The notes under the pieces were generated by a model. The model had not been told where the DNA came from and searched no databases. It was given only the letters and a program-made list of their open reading frames with translations. A stretch of 64,000 nt of DNA from Ensifer adhaerens (GTDB lineage: Bacteria > Pseudomonadota > Alphaproteobacteria > Rhizobiales > Rhizobiaceae), in contig NZ_JABEKT010000001.1 of the NCBI RefSeq assembly GCF_013283195.1, positions 2,142,509-2,206,508 on the forward strand, written 5' to 3'. The translations under genes were made by a program, and so were the position numbers. Numbering within the stretch: the stretch's first letter is position 1; each line of letters begins with the position of its first letter. Shown here one piece after another: positions 43,891 to 53,124 of the stretch.

Positions 43891-44723
43891 TGCAAACAGA
43901 ACTCAAGCTTCGCATCGCTTCCGGAGTGGTGCTCGCGGCGGTCGCCCTTGGCGCGACCTGGTTCGGTGGCCTGGCCTTCCAGCTGCTTTCGGTGGCGATC
44001 GCCTTGCTCGTCTACTACGAATGGTCGACGATAACAGGCCTTGCGGAACGTGATTTCCAGGGCAACGCCTTCGGTTGGCTGTCTCTGGCGACAATCGCGG
44101 CGCTCATTCTTCTCGGAAACATCGGCTACAGTCTGCCGGCCCTGCTCCTTGCCGTCGTAATAGCGGTGCTCTGGGTGTCGCTCAAAAAGGGGAGCTGGTG
44201 GCTGCCGGGTGGGATTGTCTACGCCGGATTGACGGGTATCTCGTTGGCTGCCCTGCGAGGCGCCGACAACCCTGGCCTGGTGGCGACGTTGTTCGTTTTC
44301 GCCGTCGTCTGGGGAACCGATATTCTTGCCTATTTCGTCGGCCGCGCCCTCGGCGGACCCAAGCTGGCGCCGCGCATTTCGCCCGGCAAGACCTGGTCCG
44401 GTGCGATTGGTGGCACCGTCTGCGGTGTTCTAGCCGGAACGGCCGCTTTTATGGCATACTTCCCGCTGCAAGACCTGCGTATCCCGATGTTGGCGCTGGT
44501 TCTCTCCGTCGCGAGCCAGATCGGGGACCTCTTCGAATCCTTCATAAAGCGCCGCTTCGGCGTCAAGGATTCGAGCCATCTCATTCCTGGGCATGGCGGG
44601 GTCATGGATCGGGTCGACGGTCTGGTCTTCGCCTGTATCGCCACGCTGGTCCTTGTCCTGATACAGTATGTCGTCAGCGATGGGCGTCAGATCGCCTTCG
44701 GTTCGGTCCTGCTCGGCCTGTGA
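43890..44723 (+). CDS. cdsA: Phosphatidate cytidylyltransferase
   Basis: A 277-residue membrane enzyme making CDP-diacylglycerol, precursor of all phospholipids. It has about seven to eight hydrophobic segments and ends in the CDS signature FIKRRFGVKDSSH, then PGHGGVMDRVDG, with the catalytic Asp residues. The ATG at 43890 overlaps the uppS stop; the longer open frame lies inside uppS in another frame. Confidence 0.96.
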   Translation: MQTELKLRIASGVVLAAVALGATWFGGLAFQLLSVAIALLVYYEWSTITGLAERDFQGNAFGWLSLATIAALILLGNIGYSLPALLLAVVIAVLWVSLKKGSWWLPGGIVYAGLTGISLAALRGADNPGLVATLFVFAVVWGTDILAYFVGRALGGPKLAPRISPGKTWSGAIGGTVCGVLAGTAAFMAYFPLQDLRIPMLALVLSVASQIGDLFESFIKRRFGVKDSSHLIPGHGGVMDRVDGLVFACIATLVLVLIQYVVSDGRQIAFGSVLLGL

Positions 44724-44752
44724 TGCTGGTGGCAGGCACTTAAGGAAAGTCC

Positions 44753-45886
44753 ATGACATATCTGCTTGATGCCCTGCAATTCGTGACCGGCTATATCGTT
44801 CCATTCCTGCTGGTTCTGACCCTCCTCGTCTTCGTGCACGAAATGGGACACTACCTGGTCGGCCGGTGGTCGGGCATTCGTATCCTCGCATTCTCGGTTG
44901 GCTTCGGACCGGAACTGTTGGGCTGGACCGATAAGCATGGCACCCGGTGGAAATTCTGCGTGATACCGCTTGGCGGCTACGTCAAGTTCTATGGCGACGA
45001 GGATGCGGCCAGCACGCCGGACTACAAGCGGCTCGAGACGATCTCGCCGCAAGAGCGGGCGCAAACCTTTCTCGGGGCCAAGCTGTGGAAGCGGGCAGCG
45101 ACGGTGGCCGCCGGCCCCATCGCAAATTTCATCCTTGCCATCGCCATTTTTGCCGTTCTCTTCGCCGTCTACGGGCGTTCGGTGGCAGACCCCGTCGTCG
45201 CTCAGGTCAAGGAGAACAGCGCCGCGGCCAAAGCCGGCATTCTGCCGCGCGACCGGTTGATCGCTATTGACGGGACCCCGGTGGCGACGTTTGACGATGT
45301 TCGTCGCTATGTCAGCGTGCGGCCGGAACTCGAGATCAAGATCCGGATCGAGCGGGACGGTGCATTCCTGGATCTTCCCATGGTGCCGCAACGGACCGAG
45401 ATTTCCGACCAGTTCGGAAACAAGATGGAGATTGGCATCATCGGTATCGTAACCGATCAGGATGCCGGTAATTTCCGTCTGGTCACCTATGGCCCGATCG
45501 AGGCGATCGGGCAGGGTGCGCTGCAGAGCTGGCACATTGTTACCGGTACGTTCGACTATCTGGCGAATCTCGTTACCGGGCGGATGAAGGCGGATCAGCT
45601 TGGCGGCCCCATCCGTGTGGCCCAGGCGTCGGGTCAAATGGCGACCCTGGGTGTTGCAGCCGTGCTGCAGCTTGCGGCTGTCCTGTCAGTTTCCATAGGA
45701 TTGCTTAACCTCATGCCCGTTCCGGTGCTTGATGGCGGCCATCTGATGTTCTATGCGGTTGAGGCCTTGCGCGGAAAGCCGGTTGGAGCCGCCGCGCAGG
45801 ATGTCGCCTATCGGATTGGCTTTGCCATGGTGCTGATGCTCATGGTTTTTGCCACCTGGAACGACATTTCGATGTTCTTCGGCTAG
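44753..45886 (+). CDS. rseP: RIP zinc metalloprotease RseP
   Basis: A 377-residue site-2 protease. The zinc motif is H29-E30-MG-H33 (FVHEMGHYLVGR) in the first membrane helix, and the third ligand is in NLMPVPVLDGGH near the C terminus. One PDZ domain (about 130-210, KAGILPRDRLIAIDG) separates the membrane parts, whereas E. coli RseP has two. It cleaves membrane-bound regulators and signal-peptide remnants; the rhizobial targets are not shown. It lies 29 bases after cdsA. Confidence 0.96.
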   Translation: MTYLLDALQFVTGYIVPFLLVLTLLVFVHEMGHYLVGRWSGIRILAFSVGFGPELLGWTDKHGTRWKFCVIPLGGYVKFYGDEDAASTPDYKRLETISPQERAQTFLGAKLWKRAATVAAGPIANFILAIAIFAVLFAVYGRSVADPVVAQVKENSAAAKAGILPRDRLIAIDGTPVATFDDVRRYVSVRPELEIKIRIERDGAFLDLPMVPQRTEISDQFGNKMEIGIIGIVTDQDAGNFRLVTYGPIEAIGQGALQSWHIVTGTFDYLANLVTGRMKADQLGGPIRVAQASGQMATLGVAAVLQLAAVLSVSIGLLNLMPVPVLDGGHLMFYAVEALRGKPVGAAAQDVAYRIGFAMVLMLMVFATWNDISMFFG

Positions 45887-46131
45887 CGTTCGGCCGGGGA
45901 GTGTTTGGGCGGATACGACGACCGATACTGTGAACGATAGGATTTCAATGGCTTGTGCAGCAAGGATTTGTTTACGATAACTCGAATCTGTAGTGGCCGT
46001 TAAGCCACGGTTCGAATTGAAGTAAACAGAAATTAACGAGCTGGCTTGCTTGTATGGGAAAAGCGGGTAAAACGGCAACCGTGACCGGAGTCGGCACGAA
46101 ATTGCCGCGCGACGTTGGGAAAAGGTAAGAT

Positions 46132-48474
46132 TTGAACATGAAAGCTGGTTCAAGGTTTTTGAACGCGGTGTCTGCGTTTGCGCTATCCACGAGTATTGTG
46201 GTTTCTGGCGCTGGTGTTGGATTGCTCGCAGGCGCTTCCGTCGCAGAGGCCGCCACCATCAGTCGTGTTGAAGTTCGCGGAGCCACGCGCGTCAGCGCTG
46301 AGACGGTGCGCGCGAACATCACGATTGTTCCCGGTAAGAGCTTCAGCAATGCCGATATCGATGCTTCCGTGAAGCGTCTGTACTCGACCGGCTATTTCTC
46401 TGATGTCAGCATCAATATTGCCGGTGGGACGCTCGTCGTTACCGTCAGCGAGAATCAGCTGATCAACCAGGTTGTCTTCAACGGCAATCGGAAGATCAAG
46501 GACGACAAGCTGCAAGGCATCGTCCGCACCCAGCCGCTCGGTCCCTACAGCGAAGCAACCGTCGAAACCGATATTCAGTCGATCAAGGACGCCTACGCGG
46601 CGATCGGTCGCAGCGATATCACGGTGACGACCCAGGTTGTTCCGATCGCCGAAGGTCGTGTGAACCTTGCCTTCGTGATCAACGAAGGTGAGCGTACCAA
46701 GATTTCGCAGATCAATTTCGTCGGCAACGAAGCCTACAGCGACGGTCGTCTGCAGTCGGTGATCGCGACGAAGGAATCGGGCATCTTCTCGTTCCTGACC
46801 CGCAAGGACGTTTACAACCCGGACAAGCTGCGCGCCGACGAAGAGCTGCTGCGCCAGTTCTATTTCAACCGTGGCTACGCTGACTTCCAGGTCATTTCGT
46901 CCGAGGCTACGCTGAACGAAGCGACCAACGAGTACACGGTGACGGTCACCGTCGAAGAAGGTCCGCGTTACGACTTCGGTGCGGTGACGGTTGAATCGAC
47001 GGTCGAAGGTGTGGATGCTGAATCACTGAAGGGTGTTGTCCTCAGCCGCGAAGGATCGGTCTACAAGGCCAAGGATATCCAGGAAACGATGAGCGAGATT
47101 TCGAAGCGCGTCGCTTCGGCTGGCTACCCGTTTGCGCGCGTCACCCCGCGCGGTAACCGCGACCTCGGCAATCATACGATCGCAGTCGATTATCTCGTCG
47201 ACCAGGGCGAGCGCGCCTATGTCGAGCGCATTGAAATCCGCGGCAATACCCGCACACGTGACTACGTTATCCGTCGCGAGTTCGATATGGGCGAAGGCGA
47301 TGCCTTCAACCAGGAAATGGTAGCGCGTGCCAAGCGTCGCCTTGAGGCTCTTGGCTACTTCTCAACCGTCAACGTCTCGACGGCTCCCGGCAGTGCTGCC
47401 GACCGTGTCGTGGTTATCGTTGACGTTCAGGATCAGTCGACCGGTTCGTTCGGTATTGGTGCCGGTTACTCCGCTGGCAGCGGTGGCGGCTTCCTCGTCG
47501 AAGCCTCGATTGAAGAAAAGAACTTCCTCGGTCGCGGTCAGTACATTCGCGTCGCTGCAGGTCGCGGCGATGAGAGCCGGACTTACAACGTTTCGTTCAC
47601 CGAGCCGTATTTCCTTGGTTACCGTCTGGCCGCCGGCTTCGACGTCTTCAAGAACGAAAACGACTTTGATGACGACAACTACAGCTATGAAGACCAGGGT
47701 TTCAGCCTGCGCATAGCGGCGCCGATCACCGAAAACCTTTCGACCACGCTGCGGTACAACTATACGCAGTTCGACTATAGCAGCGGCAATCTCGCAGATC
47801 TGTCGTCGCCTTACGTTCGCGCAGTTGAGGGTGGAAATTGGCTCCGCTCGTCGGTATCGCAGTCGGTCACCTACAACACGCTGGATGACGCGCAGCTGCC
47901 GCATGACGGTATCCTGGCAACGTTCACCCACGAGTTCGCGGGCCTCGGCGGTGATTCCGACTTCTACAAGATGACCGGTAAGGCCAAGTGGTACTACACC
48001 GTGAACGACGAAGCGGACATCATTGCCTCGCTTAGCGGTGGTGCTGGTCATATCTTCGAAACCGGCAGCGACCTGCAGGTCTTCGACCAGTTCCAGCTCG
48101 GCAGCAACGATATTCGCGGCTTTGAGCGTAACGGTATCGGCCCGCGCGACCAAAGAACGGGCGACGCGCTTGGCGGCACAACGTACTTCACGGCTTCGGC
48201 AGAAGCGACGTTCCCGCTTCCGGGTATCCCGCGTGACAGCGGTTTCCGCGGCGCGGTCTTTGCCGATGCGGGTACGCTCTATAGCAACAAGGTCGCCATG
48301 TTGCCTTCGGAAACGGTCCAGGGCAACGGTTCCTCGCTGCGTGCGTCGGTCGGTCTCGGCTTGATCTGGGCTTCGCCGTTCGGTCCGCTGCGTGTCGACT
48401 ACGCCTGGCCGATCGCGAAGGAAGATTTCGACAAGGTTCAGAACCTGAAGTTCGGTATTTCCTCGTCGTTCTGA
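46132..48474 (+). CDS. bamA: Outer membrane protein assembly factor BamA
   Basis: A ~780-residue Omp85 protein that inserts beta-barrels into the outer membrane. The signal peptide (SVAEA-A near residue 37) is followed by five POTRA domains (about 40-430) and a 16-strand barrel ending in the required C-terminal Phe (KFGISSSF). The AAAGG at 46121 is spaced 6 bases from a TTG at 46132 and 12 from the ATG at 46138, so the start may be TTG-Asn-Met or the ATG. The barrel contains the conserved GSNDIRGFERNGIGPRD lid-lock segment. It follows rseP by 245 bases without obvious dyads, and no skp follows. Confidence 0.97.
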   Translation: MNMKAGSRFLNAVSAFALSTSIVVSGAGVGLLAGASVAEAATISRVEVRGATRVSAETVRANITIVPGKSFSNADIDASVKRLYSTGYFSDVSINIAGGTLVVTVSENQLINQVVFNGNRKIKDDKLQGIVRTQPLGPYSEATVETDIQSIKDAYAAIGRSDITVTTQVVPIAEGRVNLAFVINEGERTKISQINFVGNEAYSDGRLQSVIATKESGIFSFLTRKDVYNPDKLRADEELLRQFYFNRGYADFQVISSEATLNEATNEYTVTVTVEEGPRYDFGAVTVESTVEGVDAESLKGVVLSREGSVYKAKDIQETMSEISKRVASAGYPFARVTPRGNRDLGNHTIAVDYLVDQGERAYVERIEIRGNTRTRDYVIRREFDMGEGDAFNQEMVARAKRRLEALGYFSTVNVSTAPGSAADRVVVIVDVQDQSTGSFGIGAGYSAGSGGGFLVEASIEEKNFLGRGQYIRVAAGRGDESRTYNVSFTEPYFLGYRLAAGFDVFKNENDFDDDNYSYEDQGFSLRIAAPITENLSTTLRYNYTQFDYSSGNLADLSSPYVRAVEGGNWLRSSVSQSVTYNTLDDAQLPHDGILATFTHEFAGLGGDSDFYKMTGKAKWYYTVNDEADIIASLSGGAGHIFETGSDLQVFDQFQLGSNDIRGFERNGIGPRDQRTGDALGGTTYFTASAEATFPLPGIPRDSGFRGAVFADAGTLYSNKVAMLPSETVQGNGSSLRASVGLGLIWASPFGPLRVDYAWPIAKEDFDKVQNLKFGISSSF

Positions 48475-48522
48475 TAAAGAAGCAGTCCAGAACTGCCGAA
48501 AGTTGATTGTTCTGGAGTGTCC

Positions 48523-49587
48523 ATGGAACAGAACTGGTTTTTTCCGCCCCATAAAGGGATTCGTTTGGGTGACCTCGCGGATCAAATTGGGGCGGAGTTG
48601 TCGGATGGCGCGGTTGCAGATCGCGCTATCCATTCCGTAGCACCTGTCTATCGGGCAAAGCCCGGCGACATTTGCTATATGCTCTCGCGCAAGTACCGCG
48701 CCGAACTGGAGAGCTGTCAGGCCTCCGCGATTATCTGCGACAAGACGATCGCTCCGCTCGTGCCGCCTCACATTCCCATTCTCCTGACTGGACGGCCGCA
48801 TACGGCCTTTGCCTTGGCTGGCACGCTGTTGCACGAGGTGGCGATGCGCCCGTCGCGCAATACCAGCCTTGCTGGCGTCTCGCCGGCTGCTTTCGTCGAT
48901 CCGTCCGCGCGTCTGGAAGAGGGCGTTGAGGTCGAGCCGATGGCTGTGGTCGGGGCCGATGCGGAGATTGGTAGCGGCACCCGGATTGCTGCCGGCGCGG
49001 TGATCGGCCCCGGCGTTCGTATCGGGCGCGACTGCACGATCGCGGCAGGCGTCAGCGTTCTTTGCGCTCTTGTTGGCAACAACGTCATCATCCATCCCGG
49101 TGCACGGATCGGCCAGGACGGGTTCGGCTACGCGCCGGGTCCCAAGGGTGGAATGATCAAGATTGTCCAGGTCGGGCGTGTGATCATTCAGGACCATGTC
49201 GAGATCGGTGCAAACACGACGATTGATCGTGGCACCATGGACGACACTGTCATCGGCGAGGGCACGAAGATCGACAACCTCGTGCAGGTGGGCCACAACG
49301 TCCGCATCGGCCGCTATTGCGGTATTGTCAGCCAGGTTGGTATCGCCGGCAGCACCAGAATTGGTGACGGCGTGATGATCGGCGGTGGCAGCGGCGTCAA
49401 CGGCCACATCACCGTGGGCGACGGCGTGCAGATTGCCGCGATGAGCGGCGTTGCAAGCGACGTGCCTGCGGGCGAGCGTTATGGCGGTATTCCAGCGCGT
49501 CCGATGCGCGATTTCCTGCGCGATGTCGCCGAAATGGCGTTGCGCGCAAGTGACAGACAGAAAAAGAAGGGTGGCACGAATGAGTGA
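48523..49587 (+). CDS. lpxD: UDP-3-O-acylglucosamine N-acyltransferase LpxD
   Basis: A 354-residue trimeric hexapeptide acyltransferase, the third step of lipid A synthesis. The N-terminal uridine-binding domain is followed by many hexapeptide repeats; the catalytic His is H258 in [10 protein letters not shown]. The ATG at about 48523 (MEQNWFF) is preceded by TGGAG; a GTG two codons earlier is also possible. It ends 8 bases inside fabZ. Confidence 0.96.
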   Translation: MEQNWFFPPHKGIRLGDLADQIGAELSDGAVADRAIHSVAPVYRAKPGDICYMLSRKYRAELESCQASAIICDKTIAPLVPPHIPILLTGRPHTAFALAGTLLHEVAMRPSRNTSLAGVSPAAFVDPSARLEEGVEVEPMAVVGADAEIGSGTRIAAGAVIGPGVRIGRDCTIAAGVSVLCALVGNNVIIHPGARIGQDGFGYAPGPKGGMIKIVQVGRVIIQDHVEIGANTTIDRGTMDDTVIGEGTKIDNLVQVGHNVRIGRYCGIVSQVGIAGSTRIGDGVMIGGGSGVNGHITVGDGVQIAAMSGVASDVPAGERYGGIPARPMRDFLRDVAEMALRASDRQKKKGGTNE

Positions 49588-50044
49588 GGCGGCAACGGTT
49601 CTGGGTACGGCGGATATTCAGGAGATCCTGAAGCTTCTCCCGCATCGCTACCCCTTCCTGCTCGTCGACCGGATCATCGAGATCGACGGTGACAATTCGG
49701 CGATTGGCATCAAGAATGTCTCGGCGAATGAGCCGCACTTCACCGGCCACTTCCCGGAAAAGCCGATCATGCCGGGCGTATTGCTGATTGAAGGCATGGC
49801 GCAGACCGCAGGCGCGATCTGTGCGCGCAAGACTGCTTCGGGCACCAACCTCGTCTACTTCATGACCATCGACAATGCGCGGTTCCGCAAGCCGGTTGTT
49901 CCGGGCGATCGTGTCGAGTTTCATGTCGTGAAGCAGAAGCAGCGCGGCAATATCTGGAAGTTTCATTGTGACGCAAAAGTTGACGGGCAACTTGTCGCGG
50001 AAGCTGATATCGGCGCGATGATTGTCAGCACGGAAGACGCTTGA
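49580..50044 (+). CDS. fabZ: 3-hydroxyacyl-ACP dehydratase FabZ
   Basis: A 154-residue hot-dog-fold dehydratase of fatty-acid synthesis. H57 in [13 protein letters not shown] and E71 in LLIEGMAQ form the active site. It overlaps lpxD by 8 bases and is followed directly by lpxA. It uses the same hydroxyacyl-ACP pool that LpxA/LpxD draw on. Confidence 0.97.
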   Translation: MSEAATVLGTADIQEILKLLPHRYPFLLVDRIIEIDGDNSAIGIKNVSANEPHFTGHFPEKPIMPGVLLIEGMAQTAGAICARKTASGTNLVYFMTIDNARFRKPVVPGDRVEFHVVKQKQRGNIWKFHCDAKVDGQLVAEADIGAMIVSTEDA

Positions 50045-50046
50045 AC

Positions 50047-50856
50047 ATGATTGCAGCAACAGCGAAGATCCACCCGTCCTCGATCATCGAAGATGGGGCG
50101 ACGATCGGCGAGAACGTCAAGATCGGCCCGTTTTGTTACATCGGGCCGAAAGTCGTTCTCGGCGACGATATGGAACTCAAGAGCCACGTCGTCGTGGACG
50201 GCCGTACGACGATCGGCAAGGGCTCCAAGATTTTCCCGAATGCCGTCATCGGTGGAGATTCGCAAAGCGTGCATCACAGCACGGTCGACACCATCCTGCA
50301 GATTGGCGACAACTGCACGATCCGCGAAGGCGTGACGATGAATGCAGGCACCGTCGAGTATGGCGGCGCGACGATCGTCGGCAATAACAATCTGTTCCTC
50401 GCCTATTCGCATGTGGCGCATGATTGCCGCCTCGGCGACAATATCATCATGTCGAACAACGTGATGTTGGCAGGCCACGTAACGATCGGGGACCGGGCAA
50501 TCCTCGGCGGCGGCTGTGCCGTGCATCAGTTCACGCGCATCGGCCGGCAGGCGTTCATCGGCGGTCTTTCGGCCGTCAGCTACGACGTCATTCCCTATGG
50601 TATGCTAAACGGCAATCCCGGCGTCCTGAGCGGGCTCAACGTGGTGGGCATGACTCGCGCGGGCATCGAGCGTGCAACCATCCACGTGGTGCGTCGCGCC
50701 TACAAGCAGATCTTCGAAGGGCCGCAATCGGTTCGCGCCAATGCAGCCGCGATTCGCGCTGATTATGCGGACTGTGTACCGGTCGTCGAAATCCTCGATT
50801 TCATTGCAGCCGAGAGCGACAGGGCACTGTCGTCGCCAAGCCGCGGCAAGGCCTGA
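50047..50856 (+). CDS. lpxA: UDP-N-acetylglucosamine acyltransferase LpxA
   Basis: A 269-residue left-handed beta-helix enzyme, first step of lipid A synthesis. H125 ([10 protein letters not shown]) is the catalytic His at the same number as in E. coli. The C-terminal helices start around [20 protein letters not shown]. The ATG at 50047 has GGAAG 10 bases upstream; a TTG at 50041 overlapping the fabZ stop is an alternative. Confidence 0.97.
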   Translation: MIAATAKIHPSSIIEDGATIGENVKIGPFCYIGPKVVLGDDMELKSHVVVDGRTTIGKGSKIFPNAVIGGDSQSVHHSTVDTILQIGDNCTIREGVTMNAGTVEYGGATIVGNNNLFLAYSHVAHDCRLGDNIIMSNNVMLAGHVTIGDRAILGGGCAVHQFTRIGRQAFIGGLSAVSYDVIPYGMLNGNPGVLSGLNVVGMTRAGIERATIHVVRRAYKQIFEGPQSVRANAAAIRADYADCVPVVEILDFIAAESDRALSSPSRGKA

Positions 50857-50858
50857 GC

Positions 50859-51749
50859 GTGACGTCGGCCGGGGCGAGCCGTGCGGCAAAAGGCGGCCGG
50901 CTCGCGATCATCGCCGGAGGCGGCGCTTTACCCCACCACGTGGCCGAGGCGGTTCGCGCCCGGGGAGAAGATCCCTTTATCATTGCGCTCTCGCGCGAAG
51001 CAGAAGAGAGCGATTGGCTTGAGTTTGACCACTCCGTTCTCCCTATCGGTGATTTCTCCGCAATCAGCCGCACCTTTAGGGATGAAGGTATCGACCGGGT
51101 CGTGCTTTCGGGTTGGGTTCGCCGGCGGCCGGAATGGCGCGATATTCGACCAACGCTGAAAACGCTTGCCAAGGTCCCGAGCGTGTTGAGGACGCTGGTG
51201 TCCGGCGGAGACGATGCCGTCTTGCGCATGGCGATGCAACTCATCGAAGCGAGCGGCGCGCATGTGATCGGCGTGCACGAGGTTGTTCCGAACCTTCTGG
51301 CAGATCCGGGGCCCATAGGCGCCCTTGCTCCATCAAGCGATGATCGACGCGATGTTGAGGCGGGTATCGCTGCCGCCAACGCGCTCGGTGCTCTTGATGT
51401 GGGGCAGGGCGCCGTCGCCGTCGGTGGCCGAGTGGTTGCGCTGGAGGGTGCTGAAGGCACCGATGCGATGCTCGAGCGCGTAGCGACACTCAAGGCGGAA
51501 GGACGGGTCTCGGCGCGCCGCCGCGGGGTGCTGGTCAAGCTGTGCAAGCCGGAACAGGATTTGCGTGCAGATCTGCCGTCGATCGGTCCATCGACAGTTG
51601 CCGGCGCTGTCGCTGCGGGGCTTGCCGGAATTGCCGTCGAAGCCGGCCGCGCCCTGGTGCTCGAGCGTGCCGAGGTGATCGAGGCCGCCAACCGGGCAGG
51701 GCTGTTTGTCATCGGCGTCGAGCGCAGCGATTACCGGGGAAGGGCATGA
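50859..51749 (+). CDS. lpxI: UDP-2,3-diacylglucosamine pyrophosphatase LpxI
   Basis: A 296-residue DUF1009 protein. LpxI replaces LpxH in most alphaproteobacteria, hydrolysing UDP-diacylglucosamine to lipid X. The N-terminal LAIIAGGGALPHHVAEA and the C-terminal GIAVEAGRALVLERAEVI segments are characteristic. It starts at GTG 2 bases after lpxA and overlaps lpxB by 4 bases (ATGA). Confidence 0.95.
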   Translation: MTSAGASRAAKGGRLAIIAGGGALPHHVAEAVRARGEDPFIIALSREAEESDWLEFDHSVLPIGDFSAISRTFRDEGIDRVVLSGWVRRRPEWRDIRPTLKTLAKVPSVLRTLVSGGDDAVLRMAMQLIEASGAHVIGVHEVVPNLLADPGPIGALAPSSDDRRDVEAGIAAANALGALDVGQGAVAVGGRVVALEGAEGTDAMLERVATLKAEGRVSARRRGVLVKLCKPEQDLRADLPSIGPSTVAGAVAAGLAGIAVEAGRALVLERAEVIEAANRAGLFVIGVERSDYRGRA

Positions 51750-52924
51750 GCGGACAAGGCTATAGGCTGGCGGTGATTGCCGGCGAGGTATCGGGTGATC
51801 TGCTTGGGACAGATCTGGTACGGGCACTGCGCATCCAGTGCGGCCGTGATGTCGAGTTGGTCGGCGTCGGCGGGGACGGCCTGGAGGGCGAAGGTCTGAA
51901 ATCGCTGTTCGACTACTCCGAACTGTCGATCATGGGCTTTTCGCAGGTGCTGGCGCGTCTGCCGAAGCTGATTCTGCGCATCCGGCAGACTGCCAATGCT
52001 ATCATTGCGGCGCGCCCCGATGCCCTGCTGATCATCGATAGTCCGGATTTCACCCATCGTGTGGCGCGTCGCGTGCGTGCCGCATTGCCGGATCTGCCCG
52101 TCATCAACTATGTCTGCCCGAGTGTATGGGCGTGGAAGCCGGAACGTGCGCCACGCATGCGCAGCTATGTCGACCACGTGTTGGCGGTTCTGCCGTTCGA
52201 ACCCGAGATCATGCGCAAGCTCGAGGGCCCGCCGACGACCTATATAGGCCATCGCCTGGCCTCGGACGCCAATGTGCTTGCCGTTCGCGCCAGCAGGCGT
52301 GAGAAATTGCGCGAGGAGAATGGCAGTTCCGTTTCGACCTGCCTGCTTCTGCCGGGCTCTCGGTCGAGCGAGATCGGGCGACTGCTGCCGATTTTTGGAC
52401 AGATGGTTGACGAACTCGCGGCCCGGCATCCGGGCGTCCGGTTCCTGTTGCCAACGGTTCCTCGCCAGGAAAAACGCGTGCGCGAGATCACGTCCGGTTG
52501 GAAGGTTCAGCCCGAGATATCCGTCGGCGCTGCCGAAAAATGGGCGGCCTTCGACAAGGCGGATGCTGCAATCGCCGCGTCGGGCACAGTCATTCTTGAA
52601 CTCGCGCTTGCCGGCGTTCCGGTCGTCTCGACCTATGATGCCGATTGGCTCGTGCGGTTGCTGCATAACCGCATCCGAATCTGGAGCGGGGCACTTCCCA
52701 ATCTGATCGCCGATTTCCCGATCGTGCCGGAATATTTCAACCAGAGCATTCGGCCGGGCGCCCTGACCCGTTGGGTCGAGCGGCTGTCTGCCCCGACCGC
52801 CCAGCGCGCATCAATGCTCGATGGCTACGCGCTCGTGCAAGAGCGCATGGCGACAAGCAGACCGCCCGGCCAACTGGGCGCTGAGATCGTCCTTGCGCAT
52901 ATGCAGGACAAAAACGTCCGCTAG
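51746..52924 (+). CDS. lpxB: Lipid-A-disaccharide synthase LpxB
   Basis: A 392-residue GT19 glycosyltransferase condensing lipid X with UDP-diacylglucosamine. Conserved motifs include AGEVSGDLLGTDLV at the N terminus, NYVCPSVWAWKPERA, FLLPTVPR and KADAAIAASGTVILELAL. It is the last gene of the envelope cluster; no rnhB follows. A rhizobial palindromic repeat lies directly after the stop. Confidence 0.97.
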   Translation: MSGQGYRLAVIAGEVSGDLLGTDLVRALRIQCGRDVELVGVGGDGLEGEGLKSLFDYSELSIMGFSQVLARLPKLILRIRQTANAIIAARPDALLIIDSPDFTHRVARRVRAALPDLPVINYVCPSVWAWKPERAPRMRSYVDHVLAVLPFEPEIMRKLEGPPTTYIGHRLASDANVLAVRASRREKLREENGSSVSTCLLLPGSRSSEIGRLLPIFGQMVDELAARHPGVRFLLPTVPRQEKRVREITSGWKVQPEISVGAAEKWAAFDKADAAIAASGTVILELALAGVPVVSTYDADWLVRLLHNRIRIWSGALPNLIADFPIVPEYFNQSIRPGALTRWVERLSAPTAQRASMLDGYALVQERMATSRPPGQLGAEIVLAHMQDKNVR

Positions 52925-52928
52925 TTAC

Positions 52929-52972
52929 GCATTTCCCGACGGAAAACCGCTCCGCACATTTCCTGGAAATGC
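52929..52972. repeat. Rhizobial palindromic repeat after lpxB
   Basis: A 44-base element bounded by GCATTTCC (52929-52936) and GGAAATGC (52965-52972) around GGAAAACCGCTCCGCACATT. The layout matches the common rhizobial palindrome class GCATxxx...AAAACCGCxxCACA...xxxATGC and the element after azlD. It starts 5 bases after the lpxB stop and probably forms a stem-loop in the mRNA 3' end. Confidence 0.6.
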
Positions 52973-53075
52973 TTTGGCGACCGATCTCCTTGGGCATTCG
53001 ATCTTTCGGTGCAGCGATCACCACGGCAATAGAGTAGACCGGAACATCGTCGCGATGGTCCGGTCTCCAAATGAA

Positions 53076-53107
53076 AAAAAGCCCGGTCATTTCTGGCCGG
53101 GCTTTTT
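53076..53107. terminator. Bidirectional terminator between lpxB and gltA
   Basis: AAAAAGCCCGG (53076-53086) pairs with CCGGGCTTTTT (53097-53107) around a 10-base loop, with A runs on one side and T runs on the other. It serves both convergent transcripts. Confidence 0.93.
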
Positions 53108-53124
53108 CATTTTATATCAAGATC

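Noticed and set aside
47362-49407. 681-codon open frame on the minus strand across bamA and lpxD
   Set aside because: It is antisense to two well-conserved essential genes and its translation has no recognisable domain.
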